A stretch of 64,000 nucleotides of DNA. Origin: Pontibacillus salipaludis (GTDB lineage: Bacteria; Bacillota; Bacilli; Bacillales; BH030062). Below the pieces are notes generated by a model. The model was not told the origin of the DNA and did no database searches. It saw nothing but the letters and a program-made list of their open reading frames with translations. How positions within the stretch are numbered: position 1 is the stretch's first letter; each line of letters opens with the position of its first letter. Made by a program: the position numbers and the translations under genes. The stretch lies in assembly GCF_014642405.1 (NCBI RefSeq), contig NZ_BMIN01000007.1, positions 118,600-182,599 of the forward strand, given 5' to 3'. Shown piece after piece: positions 53,075-61,444 of the stretch.

Positions 53075-53707
53075 ATGACGATTCGTACAGAAAAAGAACA
53101 AACGATGTTCCCGCATACAAGCAACCGCATTGTGACTGAAGATCGTGTTATACCTATTCTTTCGAGGTATGAGGAACCGCTTGTTGTTGTACTTGATAAC
53201 GTGGCAAGTGAGGAAGAATGTGAGGGGCTAATCGCTCTTAGCCATGATCGCTTGAATCGCTCCAAAATCGGACAATCCAGAGATACAAATGATATGAGAA
53301 CAAGCAGCGGCATGTTCTTTGAAGAAAACGAAAATTCGCTCGTCGAACGTATTGAAAAACGACTCTCTACTATTATGAATATTCCTACCCAACACGCAGA
53401 AGGCCTTCAAATCTTACACTATCAACCTGGACAAGAATATAAAGCACATCACGATTTCTTCAAACAATCCGATAACAATCGAATCTCAACGCTAGTCCTC
53501 TATTTGAATGATGTCGAAGAAGGCGGAGAAACCTTCTTCCCTGAGCTCGGCTTATCGGTTACGCCTAAGAAAGGAATGGCTGTTTATTTTGAGTATTTTT
53601 ATCAAGATAACGAGTTAAACAACCAGACACTTCACAGTGGGAGCCCTGTTGTGAAGGGTGAAAAATGGATTGCGACGCAGTGGATGAGGCGGAAGCCCAT
53701 TCGTTAA
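53075..53707 (+). CDS. Prolyl 4-hydroxylase-like 2-oxoglutarate/Fe(II) dioxygenase
   Basis: A 210-residue cytoplasmic dioxygenase (P4H alpha-subunit-like, Bacillus type). The iron facial triad is His125-x-Asp127 in YKAHHDFF and His187 in TLHSGSPV, and the 2-oxoglutarate-binding Lys197 lies 10 residues after it in KGEKW. The block GGETFFPELGLSVTPKKGMA is diagnostic. It would hydroxylate proline or a related residue in an unknown protein; bacterial substrates are mostly not known. RBS AAGGGG upstream. Monocistronic with a strong terminator. Confidence 0.92.
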   Translation: MTIRTEKEQTMFPHTSNRIVTEDRVIPILSRYEEPLVVVLDNVASEEECEGLIALSHDRLNRSKIGQSRDTNDMRTSSGMFFEENENSLVERIEKRLSTIMNIPTQHAEGLQILHYQPGQEYKAHHDFFKQSDNNRISTLVLYLNDVEEGGETFFPELGLSVTPKKGMAVYFEYFYQDNELNNQTLHSGSPVVKGEKWIATQWMRRKPIR

Positions 53708-53733
53708 AAGAGGTATTACCAAACCGAAATATA

Positions 53734-53770
53734 GCGGCCATGAGACACCTCTGTCTCATGGCCGCTTATT
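53734..53770 (+). terminator. Terminator after the prolyl hydroxylase gene
   Basis: GCGGCCATGAGACA and TGTCTCATGGCCGC form a perfect 14-bp stem (loop CCTC), followed by TTATTTATT. Confidence 0.92.
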
Positions 53771-53829
53771 TATTATTAGAAACTTGTTCGAATCTCCTTC
53801 ATCTTGTCTACAACTAGTGCAGATCCACA

Positions 53830-53946
53830 GGGACAGGTACCTTGTCCCTAAAGTACGGAAACAGATCAATTGTTTCATAAATAATAGTCAACAAAATTAT
53901 CTCCACCCACTATCCTGAAGATACAGCGGGACAAGGTACCTGTCCC
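53830..53946. repeat. 117-bp element with 19-bp terminal inverted repeats (GGGACAGGTACCTTGTCCC)
   Basis: GGGACAGGTACCTTGTCCC (53830-53848) and its exact reverse complement (53928-53946) flank 79 bp. Each terminal repeat is itself almost palindromic around GGTACC. The inside begins TACGGA-N4-GATCA, as in the second copy at 58.63 kb. Confidence 0.85.
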
Positions 53947-53958
53947 CCATATCCCAAG

Positions 53959-54720
53959 CTACATCCGACCCTTCACTAACTGAAACAATCGCTTCGTTTG
54001 AGGAAGCACTTCAAATTGGGATGCGATCCAGTCATACTCTTCATCGATTAACCGTACGAGTTTCTTTCCAGCTACTTGGTGACAAGATGGAGTTATATGC
54101 TCGTAAATCTCTAGCATTTCATCCTTTTGCTTCTGCGGTAAATCATTATGTAACGCCTTTATGCCAAGCATCGAACGTTCCTTCGCATATCGATAAAGAA
54201 GCAGATTCCCCAAATATCTCATACTATGACGCAACATCTCTGTCGCCCAAATATCATTCCCTCGATCTTTCGCCTTCGTATACTGAAACAAAAACCAAAT
54301 AACATCATTTGCATTGTCTCTTCCTTCTTCAATTGGTAACGTTAAGTTTTGAGTAGGGATATATTTCTCCATTACTCCGTCTCGATCATAAAGAACTGTG
54401 AAATAATCCTTTTCCTGTATCTTCTTGTTCGTTACGGTAAACAAATCAATATGAATACCATCTTCATAGACACCGAGGATCTGAGGAGCGATGATAAAAA
54501 TATCTTCATAGAATAATAGGTCCTTATAAGCTAGTAAATGATCAACTCTTCTCGTTAAAAATGACGCCTCTTCTTCTTCATCAACGAGGGCATATAAATC
54601 AATATCTGAGTGCTCATCATGCTCATTTCTTCCCATAGATCCTTTTAAGAACAAACTTTGTACGCATGATTCTTCCCTAAGACTCTCGACAATCTTCTTT
54701 ACAGCTACTTCCTGACGCAT
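53959..54720 (-). CDS. Nucleotidyltransferase (kanamycin/streptomycin adenylyltransferase-like)
   Basis: A 253-residue protein with the nucleotidyltransferase signature GSMGRNEHDEHSDIDL (about residues 27-42), including the paired Asp of a Pol-beta-type active site. A further Asp at HIDLF near residue 93 completes the metal triad. The C-terminal helical region (about 140-250) suits an aminoglycoside- or small-molecule-binding domain. It may be an unselected ANT-like housekeeping enzyme; resistance activity cannot be claimed. RBS absent of note; single gene bracketed by repeats. Confidence 0.75.
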   Translation of the reverse strand: MRQEVAVKKIVESLREESCVQSLFLKGSMGRNEHDEHSDIDLYALVDEEEEASFLTRRVDHLLAYKDLLFYEDIFIIAPQILGVYEDGIHIDLFTVTNKKIQEKDYFTVLYDRDGVMEKYIPTQNLTLPIEEGRDNANDVIWFLFQYTKAKDRGNDIWATEMLRHSMRYLGNLLLYRYAKERSMLGIKALHNDLPQKQKDEMLEIYEHITPSCHQVAGKKLVRLIDEEYDWIASQFEVLPQTKRLFQLVKGRM

Positions 54721-54859
54721 TCTATCCCCCTATTCTTAAACAGATAAATATTACGTCAGATTACTATAATATAGAAATAAAATCAAATGTTTTACAATTT
54801 ATTCTAATAAAGAAGTAGCTCTAACGTTCAAATTGCTCATAAACTTTTTATTTTCTACC

Positions 54860-55432
54860 TTATCTTTCTTTAGAGTTGAACTCTTCTTTTAATATGGAGT
54901 ACATTTTCAAATCTTGATATTTTCCCTTTACCAACATACTTTTTCGAAGGATCCCTTCAAAAGACATCCCCGCTTTTTCCATAACTCGTTCGGAACCTCT
55001 ATTCTCTTTTAAGCATCTAGCTTGAATACGAACTAAATCCATACAGGTGAAACCAAACATAATCACTTCTTTTACAGCTTCTGTTGAGATACCTTTCCCC
55101 CAATAATCTTTGGAAAGGGCATAGCCGATCTCAGCTACATTATGGTTTACTTCCCAATAGACAAAATCAATCGTCCCAATAAATTTGCCGCTTTCTTTAT
55201 ATTCGATCCCCCACGGTGAAAGGTCTTTATTCTCGTATTGAGTAAGTGCATATTCAATAAATTCCTTTGTATCAGATATGGACTTATGCGCTTCCCATGT
55301 AACATATTTTGTTACTTCTTCATTAGAAACATAATGATACATATCGTCTACATCTTCTAACGTAATCTTTCTTAATAGCAGACGCTTTGTTTCTAATTTG
55401 GGTAAATTACCGTATATGTCTTCAATTTCCAC
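54860..55432 (-). CDS. GNAT acetyltransferase, RimJ/RimL type
   Basis: A 190-residue N-acetyltransferase. GTG start at 55432, with GGGGGTGG 4 nt upstream; a longer reading has weaker context. The conserved opening LETKRLLLRKITLEDVDDMY, the AEIGYALSKDYWGKGISTEA block (acetyl-CoA-binding loop) and the final KAGMSFEGILRKSM are in order. It may modify ribosomal protein, an amino acid or a drug; no neighbour supports one of these. Confidence 0.9.
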   Translation of the reverse strand: MEIEDIYGNLPKLETKRLLLRKITLEDVDDMYHYVSNEEVTKYVTWEAHKSISDTKEFIEYALTQYENKDLSPWGIEYKESGKFIGTIDFVYWEVNHNVAEIGYALSKDYWGKGISTEAVKEVIMFGFTCMDLVRIQARCLKENRGSERVMEKAGMSFEGILRKSMLVKGKYQDLKMYSILKEEFNSKER

Positions 55433-55510
55433 AAAACCACCCCCTACCACTATCTTATTCAGCATTCTATGATTACACACCTCCATATTTCCAACCCCTC
55501 CTTACTCAAC

Positions 55511-55529
55511 GGGACAATGTACCTGTCCC
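55511..55529. repeat. Single GGGACAATGTACCTGTCCC palindrome
   Basis: A 19-bp imperfect palindrome of the GGGACAGGTACC family, between the acetyltransferase and SDR genes. Confidence 0.65.
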
Positions 55530-55625
55530 TAAGTCCCGAATTTTATTACAAATTTAAACAAATTATGAGACTTTTCGACAAAAGAAGCGTAAAATGGAAT
55601 ATGAAAGATAGAGAGGAGAGAAGTT

Positions 55626-56369
55626 ATGAAACTAGAAAACAAAGTAGCTATTGTCACAGGTGGCGTAACAGGGATCGGAGAAGCAACGGTAAGAGACTTT
55701 TGCGAGCAAGGGGCAAAAGTGGTTATTGCCGATGTGAATGAAAACGGGGAAGCATTCGCACAGGAGTTACGAGATCAAGGATTTGAAACGTTTTTTGTTA
55801 AGACTGATGTTACGAGTGAAGAAGACATTAAGAATGTGGTCAATCAGGCGGTCCATACATACGGTTCTCTTGATGTGCTTTTTGCCAATGCAGGAATTGG
55901 CGATGTGACTCCTGCTCATGAGTTAACTTATGAGGCGTGGAAGAAACTCATCGACGTGAACTTAAATGGTGTTTTCCTTTCGAACAAATACGCAATCGAG
56001 CAAATGCTCACTCAAGAATCAGGTGGTTCAATAATTAACAACGCCTCTGCCCTTGGTCATGTAGGTCAACCGAACATGACTTCTTATCCAGCAGCAAAAG
56101 GTGGGGTCGTGAACATGACACGTACGCTTGCCATTACATACGCTAAGAAAAACATTCGCGTCAATTCTGTTTGTCCTGGATATGTAGACACAGCGATTAT
56201 GAAGGACGCAGATGAAGCAGCACGCGAACGTCTGACAAGCCTCCATCCAATCGGGCGCCTTGGAAAACCATCTGAAATCGCTAAGACAGTGACCTTCCTG
56301 GCGAGTGATGATGCATCCTTTGTTGTAGGTTCAAGCATTTTGGTCGATGGTGGGTATACAGCTCATTAA
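55626..56369 (+). CDS. Short-chain dehydrogenase/reductase (SDR, classical)
   Basis: A 247-residue NAD(P)(H)-dependent oxidoreductase with a Rossmann fold: TGGVTGIG (11-18), NAG (88-90), catalytic Ser141, Tyr154 and Lys158 (YPAAK). Asp after the second strand (VVIADV) suggests NAD preference. RBS GAGGAG before ATG. It resembles FabG-like or glucose-1-dehydrogenase-like members, but nothing defines the substrate. Terminator at 56381. Confidence 0.93.
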   Translation: MKLENKVAIVTGGVTGIGEATVRDFCEQGAKVVIADVNENGEAFAQELRDQGFETFFVKTDVTSEEDIKNVVNQAVHTYGSLDVLFANAGIGDVTPAHELTYEAWKKLIDVNLNGVFLSNKYAIEQMLTQESGGSIINNASALGHVGQPNMTSYPAAKGGVVNMTRTLAITYAKKNIRVNSVCPGYVDTAIMKDADEAARERLTSLHPIGRLGKPSEIAKTVTFLASDDASFVVGSSILVDGGYTAH

Positions 56370-56380
56370 TTCCATAAACA

Positions 56381-56420
56381 AAACGGACATGAAGCACCTT
56401 ATGCTTCATGTCCGTTTTTA
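56381..56420 (+). terminator. Terminator after the SDR gene
   Basis: AAACGGACATGAAGCA and its complement form a 15-bp hairpin with a T run. Confidence 0.92.
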
Positions 56421-56444
56421 TAGATAGTGTTTCCGTGGCTTTAG

Positions 56445-56500
56445 CCCGAGTGAAAGGAGGGCCTTGAAACTACTCGCTTTCCTCAGCAATCCGGAAAAGG
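56445..56500. repeat. Half copy of the GGGCCT-type palindromic element
   Basis: GGGCCTTGAAACTACTCGCT followed by TTCC matches one arm of the 15.24-kb and 63.5-kb elements; no second arm is present. Confidence 0.6.
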
Positions 56501-56504
56501 CTGA

Positions 56505-56535
56505 ACAAAAAAGACATGAGAATTTATTCCTCATG
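56505..56535 (-). terminator. Terminator after the HAD phosphatase gene
   Basis: On the minus strand CATGAG and CTCATG pair around 9 nt, followed by a T run (56506-56512 on the other strand). Confidence 0.6.
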
Positions 56536-56580
56536 CCCCACAGATTAAGATAACATTCCAAAAATCCACAGCATATCATG

Positions 56581-57342
56581 TTAGACAGTAATATGTTCAA
56601 GATTACTTAGCTTGTTTATAATAACCTCTTCTTGATTTTCCCCTAAAGCGATCGTTTCGTCCGAAAAAGGAGCGAGGGACTCAAGCTCGCCAATTTGAAT
56701 GGCGTGTGCAGCGTGTTCAAACATGGTGATATCATTCGCGTCATTCCCGAATGCGATATATTCCCCTTCCTTCACACCGATCTGCTGCAGTGCCGACCAT
56801 TTATGAATGCCCTTAGGATTAATATCGATCAGATCTTCCTTATGATGACGATGAATCACTACATCAAGGCTCTCGACTTTTTCTGTTAACTCATCCATGT
56901 GAGAAGCCGTTAAGATCAGGACTTTCACGATACTAGGTAAATCTCCAACAGGCACACGTGATGCCAGCTGATTGGGATCGAGATTGTTTAAAATAGGATG
57001 ATCAGCCGGGCCGGTGTAAGCATAGTCCCATTCACTGTCGATTAGATAAGTAGCTTGATAAGTTTCGATCAGCTCTTGTAACGCATTCAAGCTTTCAGGC
57101 TGAAATGATGTTTCAGAAACGAGCTCCCCTTCCCTATAGACCATGGATCCATTCCCACCAATTAACGTCCCATTATGGAATTGTTCATCCAGAACCGGAA
57201 GCATATCACGAACAGGCCGTGCTGAGGCGAAGATCACGTCAAAACCCTTATGTTGTACCTCTGCGATCGCTGATGCAATCTTCTCTGAAAGAGGTTCCCC
57301 TTTAAAAATAATCGTGCCATCTAAATCAAATACTAGTTTCAT
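56581..57342 (-). CDS. HAD-superfamily hydrolase, Cof type (YwpJ/YcsE-like phosphatase)
   Basis: A 253-residue sugar-phosphate or cofactor phosphatase. The start is 57342 (MKLVFDLDGT), with AAAGGAG 6 nt upstream. The HAD motifs are I DLDGTI (nucleophile Asp6), II FASARP, III a Lys before SALQQIG and IV GNDANDITMF. A C2-type cap sits between motifs II and III. Substrates are broad for the family. Single gene. Confidence 0.92.
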   Translation of the reverse strand: MKLVFDLDGTIIFKGEPLSEKIASAIAEVQHKGFDVIFASARPVRDMLPVLDEQFHNGTLIGGNGSMVYREGELVSETSFQPESLNALQELIETYQATYLIDSEWDYAYTGPADHPILNNLDPNQLASRVPVGDLPSIVKVLILTASHMDELTEKVESLDVVIHRHHKEDLIDINPKGIHKWSALQQIGVKEGEYIAFGNDANDITMFEHAAHAIQIGELESLAPFSDETIALGENQEEVIINKLSNLEHITV

Positions 57343-57517
57343 AGTCAGCTCCTTTATGGAACCTTCTTCCCACATCTATTAGTTTACAAACACTAATGAG
57401 CCCCTTCAAATATAAGGTGTTCGTAGTGAAACCCTAAAAGGAAACGTTAAAAGGACCATAGGGACAGCTAGGCTTTCCCTTTGCCTCATTTTTGTATTCT
57501 CTTAATAGCTTCATTTC

Positions 57518-57849
57518 CTAATTCACCTTCTCTACTTCAAAATCTAATCGATCTAAATCCCAGACATCTTCTTCATAATTTTTGATCACTTTCACCTGTA
57601 CCTCATGGCCCTCCTCATAATCTGTAGGGTTGGAAACTCGAATGGTTTGTGAGTTTGGCCTACTTTCAAAATCATAAGACTCCGCAGAAGACCCTGATCC
57701 AGACTCGCTAACCGTGGACCATGCTTCGATTTCGATTTCCATATCTCCACTTTCTTCGTTAATTTCCGTTATGTTCCCTTGAATAAATGTCCCTTCTTCA
57801 CCCTTCGGCCGATAATGGCGACAATGAAAAATAGTTTAGCTTTCGGCAT
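57518..57849 (-). pseudogene. Small exported protein gene with an apparent frameshift
   Basis: A start at 57849 (MPKAKLFFIVAIIG, hydrophobic leader) has the strong RBS AAAGGAG 8 nt upstream, but its frame stops after 26 codons. A second frame, displaced by one base, carries the rest: RPKGEEGTFIQGN followed by ITEINEESGDMEIEIEAW and on to the stop at 57518 (last 74 codons from an internal Met at 57742). Adding one base, or losing two, near 57790-57810 gives a continuous secreted protein of about 110 residues. Either a real mutation or a sequencing error. Protein family not recognised; acidic, beta-rich. Confidence 0.65.
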
Positions 57850-57905
57850 TTAATCATCTCCTTTGCAGTTATACAACAATCCAACTCCGCTCGCACAAGG
57901 CGCGA

Positions 57906-58094
57906 TTAAACTGAGCTGTCCGAGTCATTTCCATGGTTCATATGATGGATCGCACTGTGGGCATAAATATCTTCTGAAAAACTACCATTTTTAATTCCAT
58001 CCTCTTCATCTCCATTGATGCTATTCTTTTTAGCTATGAAATCAATAACCGCTCCAAACGCGAGAAGACTTAAGATCCCAATTAACCAGACCAT
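57906..58094 (-). CDS. Small single-pass membrane protein
   Basis: A 62-residue protein with AGGAGG RBS 5 nt before the ATG. A membrane segment at about residues 2-20 is followed by basic AKKNS and a polar tail rich in His, Asp and Ser (AHSAIHHMNHGND). Unknown function; it lies between small-protein genes in a low-information region. Confidence 0.68.
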   Translation of the reverse strand: MVWLIGILSLLAFGAVIDFIAKKNSINGDEEDGIKNGSFSEDIYAHSAIHHMNHGNDSDSSV

Positions 58095-58229
58095 ATTTTC
58101 CTCCTAGTTATAGACTAGAGTTCCTCCACAACATCTTACCATTTATAACCAAACCACACCAAGTAGCTTTCCTATATCCTTCCTTACAGAAACAGAAGAA
58201 GAACCACCCTTTCCACTCACTTTATACAC

Positions 58230-58258
58230 AAAAAAAGACAAGCCCTATAAGGACTTGC
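58230..58258 (-). terminator. Terminator, duplicated copy 1
   Basis: CAAGCCC-TATAA-GGACTTG hairpin with an A run (T run on the minus strand), downstream of the gene ending at 58302. The sequence AAAAAAGACAAGCCCTATAA is repeated at 58754. Confidence 0.75.
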
Positions 58259-58301
58259 TATGGGACATGGGGATAGGTGCCTGTCTCCACCCGATTTGTT
58301 C

Positions 58302-58529
58302 TTAAAGAATAGTTAATATAAATAGAACCAACGCTACAAAGATCAATTGAATCATAGCATCCCTATATTTTTTCTTAGAGAAGTAATAGAATGATTCAAT
58401 CATAGCGCCAAAGCCCAAGAAAACTAGAAGAAATAGAACAAAAGCGTCCTTATCATCCCAATAAAATGATCCGATACCAATAAAAACAATAAGAAGGATC
58501 CCTTTTTGGATCCACCACGACTTCTTCAT
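58302..58529 (-). CDS. Small membrane protein with three hydrophobic segments
   Basis: A 75-residue protein. GGAGG lies about 13 nt before the ATG at 58529, a little far but usable. Segments at about 9-23, 30-46 and 57-75 are hydrophobic; KKKYRD separates the second and third. No family recognised. Confidence 0.62.
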   Translation of the reverse strand: MKKSWWIQKGILLIVFIGIGSFYWDDKDAFVLFLLVFLGFGAMIESFYYFSKKKYRDAMIQLIFVALVLFILTIL

Positions 58530-58630
58530 TCACTCTTCACATCCTCCAAATTGCTTTTATCAGCAAACCCACCCATTTTCCATTATATTACCAAATAATA
58601 AAGGAATTCCATACATTTGGCACGGAAATA

Positions 58631-58741
58631 GGGACAGGTACCTTGTCCCAGATATACGGAGGTGGATCAGTACTTCGTTGTTAATTCATAAAATGAAAAA
58701 GGAACTATAGGAAAGACATAGTGGGACAAGGTACCTGTCCC
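58631..58741. repeat. 111-bp element with 19-bp terminal inverted repeats, copy 2
   Basis: GGGACAGGTACCTTGTCCC (58631-58649) and its reverse complement (58723-58741) flank 73 bp. It shares TACGGA-N4-GATCA just inside the left end with the copy at 53.83 kb; the rest of the interior differs. Confidence 0.85.
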
Positions 58742-58753
58742 CCCCTTCCACAC

Positions 58754-58783
58754 AAAAAAGACAAGCCCTATAAGGACTTGTCT
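58754..58783 (-). terminator. Terminator of the carnitine operon, duplicated copy 2
   Basis: AGACAAG and CTTGTCT pair, with AAAAAA upstream (T run on the minus strand), 8 nt beyond the thioesterase stop codon. Confidence 0.85.
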
Positions 58784-58790
58784 CTTCGTC

Positions 58791-59261
58791 TTACTTCTTT
58801 CGAATACCAATCGTTCTCCCAGCCTGCTTCGGTCGCTCATGCTGTTCATCCGTTTCTAACATGACGGCTAACTTATCTGCTACTTCACCTGGGAAAGCTG
58901 CACCTCGTCCTTCTTTACGATCAATGCCCATAAGCATTTCCTCTAACGTAGCAACCGTTTCACCTTGTTCATTAAACATCGTTAAGAACAAGTGTATGCG
59001 CTTCGCGTCTACATCAAGGATCTGACCCTTAATTGTAAAGGTGTCTCCTTCATGCATCTCTTGCATGTAGCAAATATGCGTCTCAAGAGTATAGACAGTA
59101 TAGTCATACACTTCACGGGTGCGCTCATCAAGACCAATGTGGTCAATAAAAGCGTCTGTCGCTTGACTGAATGCTTTATTGTACTCGGCATCATTCATAT
59201 GACCGTTATAGTCGACCCATTCATGAAGAACGGTTCCTTGATAAGAAAAGGATTGTTCCAT
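58791..59261 (-). CDS. cdhB: Betainyl-CoA thioesterase CdhB (hotdog fold)
   Basis: A 156-residue thioesterase that would release glycine betaine from betainyl-CoA. The start is 59261 (MEQSFSYQGTVLHEWVDYNGHMND), with AAAGGAGAGG upstream. The hotdog signature VDYNGHMNDAEY carries the catalytic-region Asp and Asn/His of 4-hydroxybenzoyl-CoA-type thioesterases. It is 14 nt after cdhA and is the last gene of the three-gene operon. In some bacteria this domain is fused to carnitine dehydrogenase; here it is separate. Assignment rests on context plus family. Confidence 0.88.
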   Translation of the reverse strand: MEQSFSYQGTVLHEWVDYNGHMNDAEYNKAFSQATDAFIDHIGLDERTREVYDYTVYTLETHICYMQEMHEGDTFTIKGQILDVDAKRIHLFLTMFNEQGETVATLEEMLMGIDRKEGRGAAFPGEVADKLAVMLETDEQHERPKQAGRTIGIRKK

Positions 59262-59274
59262 TTTAACCTCTCCT

Positions 59275-60222
59275 TTACACATGCGTTTTCGTTGTTTCTT
59301 GTGGCCAGTATTCCTGCACAAGGTCGTACAACTTAATTAAGAATTCGTTGCGGTTCTGGTCAAGCTCTGCCATCGTCATGCCGCTTGATTGTTCTTCACA
59401 TCCAGAAACAACTTTCTCATATAGTTCATCTGTTAGTTCTGGTGCTTCAAGCTTCGTCCATGGCTTCTTAAGCGCCGGGCCGAACTGCTTCAGCATGTGG
59501 CGCATGCCGCCTTCGCCTCCAGCTAAGTGGAACGTTAAGAACGGACCATACTGCGCGTAACGAAGACCTGCTCCGTGTGTGAACGCTTTGTCCACTTCTT
59601 CTGTTGTGGCAATGCCTTCATTCACAATATGAAGAGACTCGCGCCAGATCGCTTCTAGTAAACGGTCTGCGATGTGGCCTTCAATTTCATGGCGAACAAT
59701 GAGTACGCTCATGTTAATGCCTTCATAGAATTCTTTCGCTTTTGCAACGAATTCCTTCGTCGTCTTCTTCCCTGGCACAACTTCAACAAGTGGCAGGATA
59801 TAAACCGGATGGAACGGGTGAGCAACAACGACACGCTCCGGGTGCTCTAAGTTCGCCTGTAATTCTGATGGCATAATACCAGAGGTACTCGATCCGATTA
59901 AGGCATCAGATTTCGCATGTTTATCGATATTTTGTAGAACCGTTTGCTTCAATTCCTCAATTTCAGGTACGTTTTCCTGAATGAAGTCGGCTTCTTTCAC
60001 TGCCTCGGCAAGATCTGCTTCAAACGTTAGACGTTCTTTCGAAGCTCCTTCCGCTAAGCCTAGTGCTTCAACGTGAGGCCAGGCATGGTCAACCGCACGA
60101 CGCATGCGCTCTTCAGCACCTTCAGCTGGGTCTGTTGCGACAACGTCATACCCTTGAGCGAGCATGCGTGCGATCCATCCATTTCCGATAACTCCTGTTC
60201 CGACTACTGCAATTTTTGTCAT
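59275..60222 (-). CDS. cdhA: L-carnitine dehydrogenase CdhA
   Basis: A 315-residue NAD-dependent enzyme of the 3-hydroxyacyl-CoA dehydrogenase family that oxidises L-carnitine to 3-dehydrocarnitine. N-terminal Rossmann motif GTGVIGNGW (8-16); ENVPE near residue 85; AHPFHPVYILPLVEVV carries the catalytic His; the C-terminal helical domain has EGIATTEEVDKAFTHGAGLR. The wording of the whole protein matches described carnitine dehydrogenases. It follows cdhC by 2 nt. Confidence 0.92.
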   Translation of the reverse strand: MTKIAVVGTGVIGNGWIARMLAQGYDVVATDPAEGAEERMRRAVDHAWPHVEALGLAEGASKERLTFEADLAEAVKEADFIQENVPEIEELKQTVLQNIDKHAKSDALIGSSTSGIMPSELQANLEHPERVVVAHPFHPVYILPLVEVVPGKKTTKEFVAKAKEFYEGINMSVLIVRHEIEGHIADRLLEAIWRESLHIVNEGIATTEEVDKAFTHGAGLRYAQYGPFLTFHLAGGEGGMRHMLKQFGPALKKPWTKLEAPELTDELYEKVVSGCEEQSSGMTMAELDQNRNEFLIKLYDLVQEYWPQETTKTHV

Positions 60223-60224
60223 GA

Positions 60225-61115
60225 TTACTTCCCTCCATGTGGATTTCGTAGATTAAGATATTGGCGTGCTTCTTGTGGTGTCATTGGCTCTAAATCTAGT
60301 CCACCTAGCATGTTTACAGCCTTCTCAACAAGCTGTTCGTTCGTTGCTGGTACACCTTTTGATAGATAAATGTTGTCCTCTAGTCCAACGCGGATGTTTC
60401 CACCTAACATCGCTGTTTGAGAAGCGATTGGCATTTGCATACGTCCAATACCAAATGCCGACCAGTGCGCATTGTCCGGAATGCGATTCTTCATATAAAG
60501 CATTGTTTCCGCATCCGCTGCAGCTCCCCAAGGAATGCCTAAGCAGAACTGATACATCGGATGGCCGTCGATTAGTCCTTCTTTCACCAACTGATTGGCA
60601 AAACGGATATGGCCTGTATCAAAACATTCAAGCTCTGGCTTCACACCACTATCTTGAATCATCTTCGCCTGATCCCGCAGCCAATCGGTCGGGCTCATGT
60701 AGATCATGTTGCCAAAGTTCGTGCTGCCGCAGTCTAATGTACACATTTCAGGAAGCAATTCGCCTACTGGTTCATGACGCTCCGCTGGCGTTTGAATATC
60801 CGTGCCGTCTCCACCAGCAGCTGGCGTTTGTAGGCTCGGGATAAAATCTCCCCCGCCCCCTGACGTAATATTAATGATGACATCTGTTTCAGACTCACGA
60901 ATGCGGTCAACAATTTCACGGTAGTGGTCTACATCGTGGCTGATGCCTCCAGTTTGCGGATCGCGAGCGTGAACGTGGGCAACCGTCGCCCCGGCCTTTG
61001 CTGACTCAATCGCTGACTCTGCGATTTCCTTTGGCGTTATAGGAACATTAGGGTTTTTCTTTATCGTGTCTCCCGCACCTGTTACAGCGGAAGTTAATAG
61101 TACTTTATTGTTCAT
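60225..61115 (-). CDS. cdhC: 3-dehydrocarnitine:acetyl-CoA cleavage enzyme CdhC (BKACE/DUF849 family)
   Basis: A 296-residue TIM-barrel beta-keto acid cleavage enzyme. It would transfer the trimethylammonium-acetyl part of 3-dehydrocarnitine to CoA, giving betainyl-CoA and acetoacetate from acetyl-CoA. Zinc-binding HVHARDP (about 47-53) and the INITSGGGGD, GSTNFGNMIY and ECFDTGHI blocks are DUF849 landmarks. First gene of the minus-strand operon, followed by cdhA and cdhB in the order of the pathway chemistry. Confidence 0.92.
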   Translation of the reverse strand: MNNKVLLTSAVTGAGDTIKKNPNVPITPKEIAESAIESAKAGATVAHVHARDPQTGGISHDVDHYREIVDRIRESETDVIINITSGGGGDFIPSLQTPAAGGDGTDIQTPAERHEPVGELLPEMCTLDCGSTNFGNMIYMSPTDWLRDQAKMIQDSGVKPELECFDTGHIRFANQLVKEGLIDGHPMYQFCLGIPWGAAADAETMLYMKNRIPDNAHWSAFGIGRMQMPIASQTAMLGGNIRVGLEDNIYLSKGVPATNEQLVEKAVNMLGGLDLEPMTPQEARQYLNLRNPHGGK

Positions 61116-61169
61116 TCAAAAGTTCCTCCTCTTGAATTCGTTTTTTGTTTTGTTGTGATCAACTAGTCA

Positions 61170-61197
61170 AAACTATACCATCTGGACTGTTTAGTTT
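61170..61197. promoter_or_regulatory. Operator-like palindrome, carnitine locus site 1
   Basis: AAACTA and TAGTTT arms enclose 16 bp with TCTGGA. It resembles sites 2 and 3 in the same intergenic region and lies 55 bp from the cdhC start codon, where a repressor could act. Confidence 0.6.
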
Positions 61198-61293
61198 CAA
61201 ACCGTTTTTCAATAAAAACAATCCTCTAACACCTCAAAAACGTCTTCAATTCGGCATTTAAAGTAAGATTAAAAATTTTATTTTATACAAAAC

Positions 61294-61315
61294 AAACTGT
61301 ACAATCAGTCTAATG
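61294..61315. promoter_or_regulatory. Operator-like site 2 (opposite orientation)
   Basis: AAACTGTACAATCAGTCTAA resembles the reverse complement of sites 1 and 3 (AAACTGTAC-WATC core). It lies mid-way in the divergent region. Confidence 0.5.
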
Positions 61316-61421
61316 CATATAAATTTTACGAAAATCAGTTGAAATCCCACTTGAGTATGTCTTTTTCTCGTATAATCTCTTAAATACTTTCATTTTCTAC
61401 CCAATCTCCTTTTTGAAAGGT

Positions 61422-61444
61422 AAACCGTCTGGATAGTACAGTTT
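61422..61444. promoter_or_regulatory. Operator-like palindrome, site 3
   Basis: AAACCGT and ACAGTTT arms enclose CTGGATAGT; it lies 53 bp before the transporter start codon. With site 1 it shares ACCNTCTGGAN-GT-NAGTTT. No regulator gene is adjacent in the window; the rest of the 380-bp region (61116-61496) contains AT-rich promoter-like sequence, including TATAAT at about 61374, but no clear -35 partner. Confidence 0.6.

Noticed and set aside
53959..54720. Named aminoglycoside resistance gene
   Set aside because: Only the general nucleotidyltransferase motif is supported; the sequence is not close enough to a known ANT to claim resistance.
60266..60844. Plus-strand reading frame of 192 codons over cdhC
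   Set aside because: Antisense shadow of a well-supported DUF849 gene; sequence has no family features.
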